Positions 13,830 through 22,211 of a stretch of DNA of 64,000 nucleotides are shown in pieces. The DNA lies in assembly GCF_009937765.1 (NCBI RefSeq), contig NZ_CP047089.1, forward strand, positions 556,272 through 620,271, given 5' to 3'. The translations under genes were made by a program, and so were the position numbers. How positions within the stretch are numbered: position 1 is the first letter of the stretch; every line of letters begins with the position of its first letter. Origin of the DNA: Bacillus pumilus. Lineage in GTDB: Bacteria > Bacillota > Bacilli > Bacillales > Bacillaceae. The notes below the pieces were generated by a model that made no database searches, was not told where the DNA came from, and saw only the letters and a program-made list of their open reading frames with translations.

Positions 13830-14459
13830 ATGTATTTCAATAAAAGGAAAAGAATTATCTTTATCTTACTTAATGTTTTATTAGCAATTGTTTTAACAGC
13901 TTGTAATTCACAAGGTTCTAATGTAGACGAAAAGAGAGAAAAACAGGAGTCTAGGGATTCAGCACCAAAGAAAGAAAAGAAAAAAGAAGCGGATGGAACA
14001 AGAACAGCTCCTATGCCTCTTAAAGAACCATTATATTTTAATGATTATATAAACACTCCAGATAACGAATACACCGCTGAATTAAAAATGAATATTGAAG
14101 AGGTTATCCGAGGAGATAAAGCATATGAAAAGTTATATAAAAGAAATAGTACAGTTTCAAAACCTAAAAAAGGATTTGAATGGGCACTTGTGAAAGCCAA
14201 AGTGAAGATGACAGATTCTGAAACAGATGATGAACCTCTATTATTCAGTCCAGTTCTTAACTTTGACTTTTTTAGTAGTGATGGTTCTCCTTATTCAGAG
14301 GAAATTGGTACTGTTGTGCCAAAAGAATTTAAAGGGGAAGTATATAATGGAGGTTCACTTGAGGGTTATATTGTGAATCAAGTAAAAAAAGACGATGAAT
14401 TTTTAATAGCTTATAAAAGTATTTCTACAACAGGAAAACTTTTTTTTAAAACTCAATAA
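13830..14459 (+). CDS. Prophage-encoded lipoprotein (candidate lysogenic conversion gene)
   Basis: The protein has 209 residues. A basic start and hydrophobic stretch lead to the lipobox LTAC, placing the lipidated Cys near residue 25. A Lys/Glu-rich linker to about residue 60 is followed by a beta-rich domain resembling DUF4352/telomere-type lipoproteins (GFEWALVKAKVKMTD is typical). It sits between the repressor and the protease, so it should be made in the lysogen. Surface lipoproteins in this place often block superinfection; that role is inference. No good ribosome binding site precedes the ATG. The gene is AT-rich. Confidence 0.75.
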   Translation: MYFNKRKRIIFILLNVLLAIVLTACNSQGSNVDEKREKQESRDSAPKKEKKKEADGTRTAPMPLKEPLYFNDYINTPDNEYTAELKMNIEEVIRGDKAYEKLYKRNSTVSKPKKGFEWALVKAKVKMTDSETDDEPLLFSPVLNFDFFSSDGSPYSEEIGTVVPKEFKGEVYNGGSLEGYIVNQVKKDDEFLIAYKSISTTGKLFFKTQ

Positions 14460-14462
14460 TTC

Positions 14463-14485
14463 GCCCATTTTTTGGGCTTTTCTTT
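14463..14485 (+). terminator. Terminator after the prophage lipoprotein gene
   Basis: GCCCA and TGGGC (14463-14477) form a 5-base stem around a T loop, followed by TTTTCTTTT. It begins four bases after the lipoprotein stop codon. The stem is short, so it may be leaky. Confidence 0.6.
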
Positions 14486-14557
14486 TCAGCTCAAAACAGA
14501 ACATACGTTTCCAACAAACGCAGTTGAGTTGTAATTCTTTGAAAGGAGACAAGTGTT

Positions 14558-15061
14558 TTGAAGTACATAAATAGTCATTTAGAAGATTGGATTGAGTCAT
14601 TCCTTATCAATATAGGTATTACTGAACCTGCACAAATGGATCGATATAGGATTGCTAATAGTCTTGATATTTGGATTTATTATGTTAACGACAAAAGTCA
14701 TTATGTAGAGATTAATAAATTATATAGTATCTTTCTAAATAAGAACTTAACAAAAGAAGAACAATGGCAAGATTTTGCTCATGAACTCTGCCATATTGTT
14801 AGGCTATCTAGTACATATACAAATTTTCATTTAACCAAAACATTATGGAACATGTTTCAGGAGAAACAAGCAAATTATTTTGCATATCATTTTTGTATGC
14901 CAACTTTTATGTTAAGACGAATAGACATATCCTCTGATCCTAAGAGTGCTATTTTTCAACTTTCTAGAATATTTAAGGTAACTCCAGAATTCGCAAAACA
15001 TCGTTTAAATCTTTACTACCAAAAAAAATTCTCACAGATGAAAAATGTAGTAAATGGCTAG
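14558..15061 (+). CDS. ImmA/IrrE-family metallopeptidase
   Basis: The protein has 167 residues and starts at a TTG with GAAAGGAG eight bases upstream. The zinc-protease motif HELCH is at residues 75-79, inside DFAHELCHIV. ImmA of ICEBs1 and relatives in phages cut the element's repressor after DNA damage or cell signals. Here it lies downstream of the CI-like gene and upstream of a second repressor-like gene, either of which could be its substrate. Cleavage is expected from the family, not shown by the sequence. Confidence 0.85.
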   Translation: MKYINSHLEDWIESFLINIGITEPAQMDRYRIANSLDIWIYYVNDKSHYVEINKLYSIFLNKNLTKEEQWQDFAHELCHIVRLSSTYTNFHLTKTLWNMFQEKQANYFAYHFCMPTFMLRRIDISSDPKSAIFQLSRIFKVTPEFAKHRLNLYYQKKFSQMKNVVNG

Positions 15062-15118
15062 TAATGAGAAGAAGTGATTCCGATTATATACATATATTAA
15101 GGTGGTGAGACGTTCTTT

Positions 15119-15421
15119 ATGATGTCATTTGGTGACAGATTGAGAATGGCCCGAATAAAAAAACAATATACCCAAAGTGATATGGCGAATTTTTTAGATA
15201 TTACATCTCAAGGTTATGGAAAATATGAAATTGGGAAATCCGAACCTGATATAGCTACTCTGATTAAACTCAGCACTTTATTAGATGTATCTATAGATTA
15301 TCTTGCCAAAGGTGCTGAAGCAGACTATATTAATGATCTTTTAAAAGACCCAGTGACATTATTGACTAGCCAAGCAGGCAATATAACGAGAGAAGAAGCA
15401 AAAAAATTCTCAATTGGGTGA
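15119..15421 (+). CDS. Second CI-like XRE repressor
   Basis: The protein has 100 residues with an N-terminal HTH (QSDMANFLDITSQGYGKYE). It shares with the first repressor the pattern FGDRLR near the start and a C-terminal DVSIDYL segment, so the two are paralogous. It is preceded by GGTGGTGAG and lies between immA and int. It could be an anti-repressor, a second immunity repressor, or the ImmA target. No copy of the TCACGAAACGTGA operator is visible in front of it. Confidence 0.8.
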   Translation: MMSFGDRLRMARIKKQYTQSDMANFLDITSQGYGKYEIGKSEPDIATLIKLSTLLDVSIDYLAKGAEADYINDLLKDPVTLLTSQAGNITREEAKKFSIG

Positions 15422-15502
15422 TAGATAAGATTTGAAATGAACTTAGTGAAAATTGCCTTTGAATGTAAATTCGAGAGAAATTAAGTAAGGAGCTTGTAGA
15501 CT

Positions 15503-16696
15503 ATGCCTAGTATTGAGAAAAGAGGAGAAAAATCATTCCGTCTTGTTTTAGAAGTAGGAACAAAAGGAAATAGAAAAAAAGAATACAAACTAATAAAAAT
15601 TGAAGACCCTAAAATACTAAAGTCAAAAAGAAAGCTAAACACATACCTAGAAGGAGAATGGTATAAATTCAAAAGGGAGTATGAAGAAGGTGCTTATATA
15701 AACTCTGGAAAAAGAACCTTTAAATTGTTTCTCACTGATTGGTTTGAAAAGTATGGAGTTAAATCATTAGATGAGGTAACTCTTGAAACTTACAACTCTA
15801 TAATTAACACAGGAATTCTTGAATATTTTGGGGAAATGGAGATTGAGAAGGTTCAACCAATTCATATTCTTAATTTTTTGGATGATTACACTAAACAAAA
15901 TCCAGATGCTTCAAGTTCTAGCATCCATGCTCGTTATAAGATTTTACGAGATATTTTTGGCAAGGCAGCTGATTGGCGGCTGATTAATGAAAATCCTGTA
16001 GCAAATGTAAAGCCACCAAAAATAACATATAAAGAGTATGACATCTACACTGAAGAAGAGATCACAGACCTTTTTAAACTTTTGGATGAAAAAGCATCGT
16101 TATTCCACCGAGTAGCTATCAAATTTGCTTTTACTGGTGGCTTTAGACGCGGTGAACTACTTGCAATTGATGAAAGTGACCTCTCATTCGAAACGAATAA
16201 AGTACGAATTGATGAGAGCCTACAATATACTAAAAAGTATGGACACCGCTTTAAAGAGCCTAAATCTAAATCATATAGAACTATCTCAATACCAGAAGAA
16301 GTGATGAAAGAAGCAGCGATCTTATTAAGAGAAGTAAAGAAGAACAGATTGAAGTTAGGTGAGCTGTGGGAAGGTTGCCCTGAAGATAAAAATAAGCTTT
16401 TACTGTTTGGTGGTGACCGTGGCAAACCACTTCATCCTACTTCTTTAAATACATGGTGGAGTCGATTTGTAAAAAGGCACGATATTAAGAAAATTCGGTT
16501 TCATGATATGCGTCATACTCATGCTACTATGTTAATAAACCAAGTCGGAAAAATACCTGGGTTTAATATTAAATCTGTCTCAAAGCGCTTAGGTCATACA
16601 AATGTTAAAACAACTCTTGAAACGTATACACATTCGGATGAAGGAGCAGACGATCTGGTGGCGGATGCTATAACAAACTTATTACAAATTCGATAA
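15503..16696 (+). CDS. int: Tyrosine site-specific recombinase (prophage integrase)
   Basis: The protein has 397 residues, a usual length for Gram-positive phage integrases. Residues 1-60 form a basic arm-binding domain, 70-170 a SAM-like core-binding domain, and 180-397 the catalytic domain. Active-site residues are Arg215 (GGFRRGELL), a Lys near 254-256, His334 and Arg337 (HDMRHTH), His365 and Tyr375 (LETYTH). It integrates and, with an excisionase, excises the prophage. Its stop codon overlaps a tandem 11-base repeat, and the yugO remnant lies just beyond, which marks this as the attachment end. Confidence 0.95.
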   Translation: MPSIEKRGEKSFRLVLEVGTKGNRKKEYKLIKIEDPKILKSKRKLNTYLEGEWYKFKREYEEGAYINSGKRTFKLFLTDWFEKYGVKSLDEVTLETYNSIINTGILEYFGEMEIEKVQPIHILNFLDDYTKQNPDASSSSIHARYKILRDIFGKAADWRLINENPVANVKPPKITYKEYDIYTEEEITDLFKLLDEKASLFHRVAIKFAFTGGFRRGELLAIDESDLSFETNKVRIDESLQYTKKYGHRFKEPKSKSYRTISIPEEVMKEAAILLREVKKNRLKLGELWEGCPEDKNKLLLFGGDRGKPLHPTSLNTWWSRFVKRHDIKKIRFHDMRHTHATMLINQVGKIPGFNIKSVSKRLGHTNVKTTLETYTHSDEGADDLVADAITNLLQIR

Positions 16697-16716
16697 TTCG
16701 TCCCCAATTCGTCCCC
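16695..16716 (+). repeat. Tandem 11-bp direct repeat next to the integrase gene
   Basis: AATTCGTCCCC occurs twice without a gap (16695-16705 and 16706-16716), starting inside the int stop codon. Short direct repeats at this place are often arm-type binding sites for the integrase N-terminal domain. The stretch from 16,717 to 16,809 has no gene and should hold the rest of the attachment site. Confidence 0.55.
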
Positions 16717-16809
16717 ACGCAACAAAACTGGACTTTAAATTAAAGCCTTATCATCATCAATAAACCTTGTCATATCAACATATAAAGGAAATATTCCAAG
16801 CAAGATTAA

Positions 16810-17058
16810 ACTAGTGACCATCTCCTTTTAAAGGAACAGTTCAAAGCGTTACAGAAAAAACGTCATATGACCTTGCATAAACAGGTCACCATCATACCAG
16901 TTCCAGCTTCATTGACCGGTGAAACATTCTTAACAGCGCTCCATCACTTTTTAGAGCATCATGTGATCGTTGTCGGTATACAAAAAAAAGAAGGACCCAT
17001 GTTGAATCCTCCCTTTGATTATGAGCTTCATCCTGAGGATGAACTGATCAGCCTTTAA
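16810..17058 (+). pseudogene. yugO: 3' remnant of the potassium channel gene yugO
   Basis: The frame ending at 17,058 stays open upstream to a stop at 16,807-16,809, beyond its first ATG at 16,867. The 82 residues match the C-terminal part of an RCK_C domain: VTIIPVPASLTGETF, a helix, VIVVGIQKKEGPMLNPP and the final HPEDELISL. In B. subtilis yugO precedes yugN, which follows here too, so this is read as the end of YugO cut off by prophage insertion. The N-terminal part would lie at the far end of the prophage. Whether the phage supplies a replacement end cannot be seen. Confidence 0.8.
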
Positions 17059-17456
17059 AGCAGTGCGTCTTCTAATTCCTTGACGAGTGAAAAGCCAATT
17101 TCAGTATAAGCTTTTGATACATCTCCATCTTTCTCTTTTGGTTCTTGGAATTGGTTAAAGGATGCGCCAACATTTCCAACCATCGCATGATCATCTAACT
17201 TATCTTGATAGACATGCTTTAAGAGAAATGGATCTCCCAGTTTCACCACAACGCCTGGCTGATCGAGCTGGCCTTTTTCAGCTGTAAAAGGAACTCTGAG
17301 AAAAGTATAGCCATCACGATTATCAATTTTATAATCAAAGTATCCATGATCGTAATCCCAGTTACCATTAATCACATAACCGAGCGGCTTCATCGTCTCT
17401 TCTAAATGGTAAAGTGAGAAGCTTTCACCAGGCAGCCTGGATGGTACATGAATCAT
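17055..17456 (-). CDS. yugN: YugN-like protein
   Basis: The protein has 133 residues, starting MIHVPSRLPGESF at the ATG with AAGGAGG seven bases upstream. It belongs by sequence and position to the YugN family of soluble Bacillus proteins with no known function. A mixed alpha/beta region contains GYVINGNWDYDHGYFDYK and PFTAEKGQLDQPG. It converges on the yugO remnant, overlapping it by four bases, as in other Bacillus genomes where yugN lies next to yugO. Confidence 0.8.
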   Translation of the reverse strand: MIHVPSRLPGESFSLYHLEETMKPLGYVINGNWDYDHGYFDYKIDNRDGYTFLRVPFTAEKGQLDQPGVVVKLGDPFLLKHVYQDKLDDHAMVGNVGASFNQFQEPKEKDGDVSKAYTEIGFSLVKELEDALL

Positions 17457-17488
17457 ACGAAACCCTCCTTTTTGTCTAATAGGTTTCG

Positions 17489-17707
17489 TTAAAGAGAGGA
17501 ATTCATACATCTACCTTTTGTGATTTGTACATTGTTTGAAAAAGTAGCATCCAATAAGCTTTGATTGGATGATTGATTTGTCTCATTCGCACTGCCGGAA
17601 CCTGCTGTTTCCTTCGTAGCACTCATAGGACAAATGCGTCCGACATTGCCAAAGTTGACGATTGCCTGGCCAGAAATATCGTGAATATAAATATGATTCG
17701 TTCTCAT
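17489..17707 (-). CDS. GerPA/GerPF-like small spore protein
   Basis: The protein has 72 residues, starting MRTNHIYIHDISGQAIVNFG. The short N-terminal HIYIHDISGQAIVNFGNVG pattern and the Ser/Asn-rich centre resemble the GerP spore-coat permeability proteins (GerPA/GerPF type). A GAGGAGGG site precedes the ATG. It would act in spores, where GerP proteins let germinants cross the coat. The match is weaker than for the two copies near 60 kb, and the C-terminal half is divergent. Confidence 0.5.
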   Translation of the reverse strand: MRTNHIYIHDISGQAIVNFGNVGRICPMSATKETAGSGSANETNQSSNQSLLDATFSNNVQITKGRCMNSSL

Positions 17708-17776
17708 GTTTCACCCTCCTCTACTCATTATTCTATGTACAGAACATGAGGAGGCTTGCACAGGAACCGTGAGAAA

Positions 17777-17810
17777 ATAAAAAAGGCACACCTTTTAACA
17801 AGGTGTGCCT
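17777..17810 (-). terminator. pgi terminator
   Basis: AGGCACACCTT and AAGGTGTGCCT form an 11-base stem (17784-17810) around a short loop. The run of A on the plus strand at 17777-17784 is a T-run for minus-strand transcripts. It starts ten bases after the pgi stop codon. Confidence 0.85.
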
Positions 17811-17819
17811 CAATTATTC

Positions 17820-19175
17820 TTACGATTGTTTCAGACGGCTTTCAAGCTCGGCTTTTTTCTCTTCGAAGCCTGGTTTTCCTAATAAAGCAAACATATTCAC
17901 TTTATAAGCTTCTACGCCAGGTTGGTCAAATGGATTGACGCCTAGTAGATATCCAGACATCGCGCATGCTTTCTCAAAGAAGTAAACGAGATATCCGAAA
18001 GTATAAGCATCCATCTCAGGAATTGTGACGATCAGATTCGGTACTTTTCCATCTGTATGAGCAAGCATCGTTCCTTCAAATGCTTTTTTATTAACGAAAT
18101 CAACCGTTTTTCCTGCTAGATAGTTCAAGCCATCAAGGTCTTGTTCTTCTGCTTCAATGACAAGTTCATGACGAGGCTTGTCTACATTCACGATTGTTTC
18201 AAACAAGTCTCTTCTTCCTTCTTGGACATATTGACCAAGTGAATGAAGATCTGTTGAGAAGTTCGCAGAGGAAGGATAAATTCCTTTTTCATCTTTCCCT
18301 TCACTTTCACCGAATAATTGTTTCCACCATTCAGCAAAGTATTGTAGCCCAGGCTCATAGTTAATCAGCATTTCAATCGTTCTGCCTTTATTGTAAAGGA
18401 CATTACGAACAACAGCATATTGGTATGCCGCATTTTCAGAAAGCTCAGATGAAGCGAAGTCTTCGCTTGCTTTTGCCGCACCCTCCATCATCTGATCAAT
18501 GTCAGCACCGCTCACAGCGATTGGTAATAGACCTACTGCTGTTAAGACTGAATAGCGTCCACCTACATCATCAGGGATGATAAATGATTCGTAGCCTTCT
18601 TCTGTTGCTAATGTTTTCAATGCACCGCGTGCTTTGTCAGTTGTTGCATAAATACGTTTTTTCGCTTCTTCAGCACCGTATTTTTCAATAAGGAGCTTTT
18701 TAAAGATACGGAACGCAATCGCTGGCTCTGTTGTTGTACCAGATTTTGAAATGACGTTAATAGAGAAATCTGCATCTTCTAATAGATCCATCACATCTGT
18801 TAAATAAGAAGAACTGATGTTGTTTCCAATAAAGATGATTTGCGGAGTCTTGCGTTTGCCTTTTGGCAGCGTGTTATAGAAAGAGTGGTTCAAAAATTCA
18901 ATCGCCGCACGTGCGCCGAGATATGAACCGCCGATTCCGACAACAAGCAAGACATCAGAGTCTGATTTAATTTTATCTGCACTTTTTTTAATGCGGGCAA
19001 ATTCTTCGCGATCATATTGCTTCGGTAAGTCCACCCAGCCTAAATAATCACTGCCTGTACCCGTTTGTTCATGAATATTATGATGGGCCACCTTCACAAA
19101 ATCTTTTAAATATGTAAGCTCATGCTCTTGAAAGAAAGGTAACGCTTTTGAGTAGTCAAATTGAATATGTGTCAT
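17820..19175 (-). CDS. pgi: Glucose-6-phosphate isomerase
   Basis: Pgi interconverts glucose 6-phosphate and fructose 6-phosphate in the cytosol, linking glycolysis with gluconeogenesis. The protein has 451 residues from [12 protein letters not shown], the same start as the 450-residue B. subtilis enzyme; an upstream frame adds six residues but contains the ribosome binding site. Signature segments are [33 protein letters not shown] and [23 protein letters not shown]. It ends in a strong terminator and is monocistronic by appearance, between yugN/GerP-like genes and the alcohol dehydrogenase genes. Confidence 0.97.
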
Positions 19176-19263
19176 CGCTTGTAAGCCCTCCATTACGTTA
19201 GTTCTGTCCCTTTCACTTTAGCGGAACTAGCTATTGAAATCAAGTGATCGTCACTCCCATAGC

Positions 19264-19294
19264 AAAAAGCCGTTTCTCTATAGAGAGAAACGGC
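19264..19294 (-). terminator. yugK terminator
   Basis: GCCGTTTCTC and its complement (19269-19294) form a stem of about 12 bases, followed on the minus strand by TTTTT. It lies eight bases beyond the stop codon of the yugK-like gene. Confidence 0.85.
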
Positions 19295-19302
19295 ACAAAG
19301 GA

Positions 19303-20475
19303 TTATAAAGAAGCTTTCAAAATAGAAAGAATGTCATCACGGCCAAGTTTCATAAAGTTACCAAAACCACCGTATTCCATTTCTTTCGCCGCAATGTCGG
19401 CAATTTTGTCCAGCTGATCTTCCCCAATGTCATAATCCGCTAGACGACTTGGTGCACCGAGGCTTGTCCAGAAGGCTGACAGCTTGTCGATTCCTTCTAA
19501 TGCGATATCACGATCAGATTTTCCTTCTGTCTCGATGTCAAACATGTTCAGCATAAGATTTTTAAAGCGTTCCACATTGTGATCGAGTGTATGACGCATC
19601 CAGTTTGGGAAGAGAATCGCAAGACCGCCTGCATGCGGAATGTCATAGACAGCCGATACTGCATGCTCAATCGTATGGGAAGCCCAGTCGCCAAAGTAAC
19701 CCATTTGCAGCGTACCATTTAAAGCAATCGTTCCTGCGTAAAGGATCGTTTCACGGTGCTCATAGTTTTGTAAGTCTTCCAGTAGTTTTGGTGCTGTCTC
19801 AATGACTGTTTGAAGAACAGCAAAACACATCCGATCCTGTAAAGGCGTGTTTTTGACCTTATGGAAGTATTGCTCGAAAACGTGGCTCATCATATCGACC
19901 ATGCCGTACACCGTCTGGTTTTCTGGCACTGAATACGTGTGCTCAGGGTCTAAAATTGAAAAAGCAGGATGAGTGACGGAACTGCCCCACACATATTTTT
20001 CATTTGTTTCCCAGTTTGTGATGACAGAGTCTGGATTCATTTCTGAACCAGTTGCAGCAAGTGTCAGCACTGTGCCAAACGGCAATGCCTTTTGAGCGGT
20101 TGTTTTCTTTGAGATAATGTCCCACACATCTCCATCGTATTCTGCACCGGCTGCAATCGCTTTTGTACAGTCAATCACACTGCCGCCGCCAACAGCTAAT
20201 AAGAAATCAATATTTTCATTTTGGCAGATGTCGATTCCTTTTTTCACCGTAGTGAGGCGCGGATTTGGTTCAACTCCTGACAGTTCAAATACTTCAGCTT
20301 CTGCTTCATTTAATGCGCGAATCACATTATCATATAGACCATTTTTCTTAATGCTGCCGCCACCATATACAAGTAACACTCGTTTTCCATAACGAGCGAG
20401 TTCGCTTTTCAGTCGTTCTAGTTGTCCTTTTCCAAACATTAATTTCGTTGGATTATAGTAAATAAAATTTTCCAT
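19303..20475 (-). CDS. yugK: Iron-dependent alcohol (butanol) dehydrogenase, YugK-like
   Basis: The protein has 390 residues of the Fe-type alcohol dehydrogenase family and probably uses NADPH to reduce aldehydes. The start [17 protein letters not shown] follows the family. The cofactor site [15 protein letters not shown], the specificity segment [12 protein letters not shown] and the metal-binding HVFEQYF and [15 protein letters not shown] with its histidines are present. Frames upstream of this ATG include the AAGGAG site. It is paralogous to the next gene, with roughly two thirds of residues alike by eye. The substrate in the cell is not known. Confidence 0.9.
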   Translation of the reverse strand: MENFIYYNPTKLMFGKGQLERLKSELARYGKRVLLVYGGGSIKKNGLYDNVIRALNEAEAEVFELSGVEPNPRLTTVKKGIDICQNENIDFLLAVGGGSVIDCTKAIAAGAEYDGDVWDIISKKTTAQKALPFGTVLTLAATGSEMNPDSVITNWETNEKYVWGSSVTHPAFSILDPEHTYSVPENQTVYGMVDMMSHVFEQYFHKVKNTPLQDRMCFAVLQTVIETAPKLLEDLQNYEHRETILYAGTIALNGTLQMGYFGDWASHTIEHAVSAVYDIPHAGGLAILFPNWMRHTLDHNVERFKNLMLNMFDIETEGKSDRDIALEGIDKLSAFWTSLGAPSRLADYDIGEDQLDKIADIAAKEMEYGGFGNFMKLGRDDILSILKASL

Positions 20476-20551
20476 CTGTTGATACATCTCCTTACAGCGT
20501 ATATATCCAAAAAACATGAAAGACTACTTTAACATATGTACACGTCGAACT

Positions 20552-20582
20552 CAAAAAAGATAACTGCTCGAAAGCAATTATC
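20552..20582 (-). terminator. yugJ terminator
   Basis: GATAACTGC and GCAATTATC (20559-20582) form an imperfect 9-base stem, with a run of six A on the plus strand (T on the transcript) directly beyond. It separates the transcripts of the two alcohol dehydrogenase genes. Confidence 0.7.
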
Positions 20583-20596
20583 TTTTCATTGTTTAA

Positions 20597-21760
20597 TTAT
20601 AAAGAAGCATTCAAAATAGCTAGAACATCTTCTTTGTTTAGCTTTTTAAATTGACCAAATTCACCGCGTGCCATTGCACGATCTGCGATTAAATCAATTT
20701 TCTCATCGTTGATATCATAGTCCGCTAAACGGTTCGGTGCGCCAAGACTTGTCCAGAAAGCCGACAATTTGTCGATTCCTTCTAAGCCCACTTCTTCGTC
20801 TGTTTTGCCCGCAGGGTCCACATCGAATACGCGTACCGCTAATTGTTTAAAGCGGCCTGGGTTTTCCTGAATGACATGCTTCATCCAGTTCGGGAACAAG
20901 ATCGCAAGTCCGCCTGCATGAGGAATATCATAAACAGCAGATACCGCATGCTCGATGTTGTGAGATGCCCAGTCACCACGTGCTCCCATTGACAGCATAC
21001 CATTGAGCGCAATGGTTCCAGTGAATAAGATCGTTTCACGTAGCTCATAGTTCTCTAGATCGCCAATCAGCTTCGGTGCTGTTTCGATGACTGTACGAAG
21101 AAGCCCTTCACACATACGGTCTTGGTAAGGTGTATTTTCTGTGTGATGGAAATATTGTTCGAACACGTGAGACATCATATCAACCATGCCATAAATCGTA
21201 TGGTTTTTTGGCACTGTGAAAGTGTTCACTGGATCAAGAATTGAGAATTTAGGGAAAACTGCTGGACTTCCCCAGCCATATTTCTCATTTGTTTCCCAGT
21301 TTGTGATCACTGACCCAGAGTTCATTTCAGAACCTGTTGCAGCAAGTGTTAACACCGTACCGAACGGAATGGCTTCCATTGGGACATGTTTACGCGTCAC
21401 GATATCCCAAGCATCTCCATCGTACTTCGCTCCGGCTGCGATTGCTTTCGTAGCATCAATGACACTTCCGCCGCCAACTGCCAAAATAAAGTCAACGTTG
21501 TTCTCCTTGCAAAGCTCAACCCCTTTTCTTACCGTTGTTAAGCGCGGGTTTGGCTCAACACCAGCAAGTTCAGTGATTGTAGCTCCTGATTCTTTTAGAA
21601 TGCTGACAACTTGGTCATAAAGGCCGTTTCGTTTAATACTGCCTCCACCATATACAAGTAATACGTTTTTTCCGTAGTGTTTAAGTTCATCTGAAAGGGC
21701 TGAAACTTCTCCCTTTCCAAACATTAATTTCGTTGGGTTCCAATAAGTAAATCGATCCAT
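20597..21760 (-). CDS. yugJ: Iron-dependent alcohol (butanol) dehydrogenase, YugJ-like
   Basis: The protein has 387 residues, starting [17 protein letters not shown] with GAGGAGGAG just upstream. It has the same motif set as its neighbour: [34 protein letters not shown] and [18 protein letters not shown], so Fe2+ binding should be intact. The two genes are tandem duplicates with separate terminators, as in B. subtilis yugJ/yugK. The probable role is NAD(P)H-dependent reduction of short-chain aldehydes. Direction of flux and substrate cannot be read from sequence. Confidence 0.9.
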   Translation of the reverse strand: MDRFTYWNPTKLMFGKGEVSALSDELKHYGKNVLLVYGGGSIKRNGLYDQVVSILKESGATITELAGVEPNPRLTTVRKGVELCKENNVDFILAVGGGSVIDATKAIAAGAKYDGDAWDIVTRKHVPMEAIPFGTVLTLAATGSEMNSGSVITNWETNEKYGWGSPAVFPKFSILDPVNTFTVPKNHTIYGMVDMMSHVFEQYFHHTENTPYQDRMCEGLLRTVIETAPKLIGDLENYELRETILFTGTIALNGMLSMGARGDWASHNIEHAVSAVYDIPHAGGLAILFPNWMKHVIQENPGRFKQLAVRVFDVDPAGKTDEEVGLEGIDKLSAFWTSLGAPNRLADYDINDEKIDLIADRAMARGEFGQFKKLNKEDVLAILNASL

Positions 21761-21904
21761 TTGATCTCCTCCTCGCGCTACATTATGCGCCTCAATCATT
21801 CCAAAAGTAAAGTAATTTGCTTTAATCCATTTTCTTACGCATAGTTTGGCTAAAAATCTGCAAAATATAAATGTATTGATGCTGTAGCGAAAGGAGGAAT
21901 CACG

Positions 21905-22141
21905 ATGAGTGCTATTCAGCGTATTGCCCTCGTGCTCACGATTATCGGTGCTATTAACTGGGGACTAATCGGCTTTTTTCAATTTGACTTAGTAGCAGCG
22001 ATCTTTGGCGGACAAGGCTCTGCATTATCACGTATTATTTATGGTCTTGTTGGAATTGCAGGTCTTGTTAACCTTGGTCTGTTGTTCAAGCCAAGCGAAG
22101 AAGCTGTTCGCCGCGACGAGCCGAATCCAGAGGTTCGCTAA
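21905..22141 (+). CDS. yuzA: DUF378 membrane protein YuzA
   Basis: The protein has 78 residues with two transmembrane segments ([19 protein letters not shown] and [18 protein letters not shown]) and a hydrophilic tail. The AINWGLIG and YGLVGIAGL motifs are the mark of the DUF378 family. A strong AAAGGAGG site precedes the ATG. It is transcribed divergently from yugJ and ends in its own terminator. Function is unknown. Confidence 0.88.
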   Translation: MSAIQRIALVLTIIGAINWGLIGFFQFDLVAAIFGGQGSALSRIIYGLVGIAGLVNLGLLFKPSEEAVRRDEPNPEVR

Positions 22142-22153
22142 ACAAAAAGACAT

Positions 22154-22182
22154 AAAAAAAGGCCGCCTATACGAGGCAGCCT
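22154..22182 (-). terminator. yugI terminator (first of a back-to-back pair)
   Basis: AGGCCGCCT and AGGCAGCCT (22160-22182) pair with one mismatch; the A-run at 22154-22160 is a T-run on the minus strand. It stops transcription from yugI, whose coding end overlaps the neighbouring hairpin. Confidence 0.75.
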
Positions 22183-22185
22183 AAG

Positions 22186-22211
22186 GCACCGTTTGAAGCG
22201 GTGCTTTTTTT
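22186..22211 (+). terminator. yuzA terminator (second of a back-to-back pair)
   Basis: GCACCG and CGGTGC (22186-22204) form a 6-base stem followed by seven T on the plus strand. The T-run reaches the stop codon of the convergent yugI gene. Each hairpin of the pair has its T-run facing away, so each strand has its own stop. Confidence 0.85.

Larger units (their letters stand above)
1..16809. mobile_element. Prophage (partial; early, lysogeny and integration modules)
   Basis: The stretch from the left edge to about 16,809 is phage-derived. It has a tyrosine integrase at its right end, a divergent repressor/Cro region, an excisionase-like gene and a long minus-strand operon of replication and recombination genes (SMC-type ATPase, RecT, MBL-fold protein, SPP1-type helicase set, RusA). 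No capsid, tail or lysis genes are present, so they must lie left of the window if the phage is complete. The right boundary is inferred: the reading frame of the yugO remnant opens only after a stop at 16,807-16,809. The exact attachment core cannot be set without the left end. Confidence 0.9.

Noticed and set aside
16867..17058. Independent 63-residue gene starting at ATG 16867
   Set aside because: No ribosome binding site is present and the same frame is open 57 bases further up with channel-like sequence, so it is better read as the remnant of yugO.
19303..21760. Two near-identical dehydrogenase genes as an assembly duplication
   Set aside because: The two differ throughout at DNA and protein level, have separate terminators and occur as yugJ/yugK in B. 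subtilis, so they are old paralogues.
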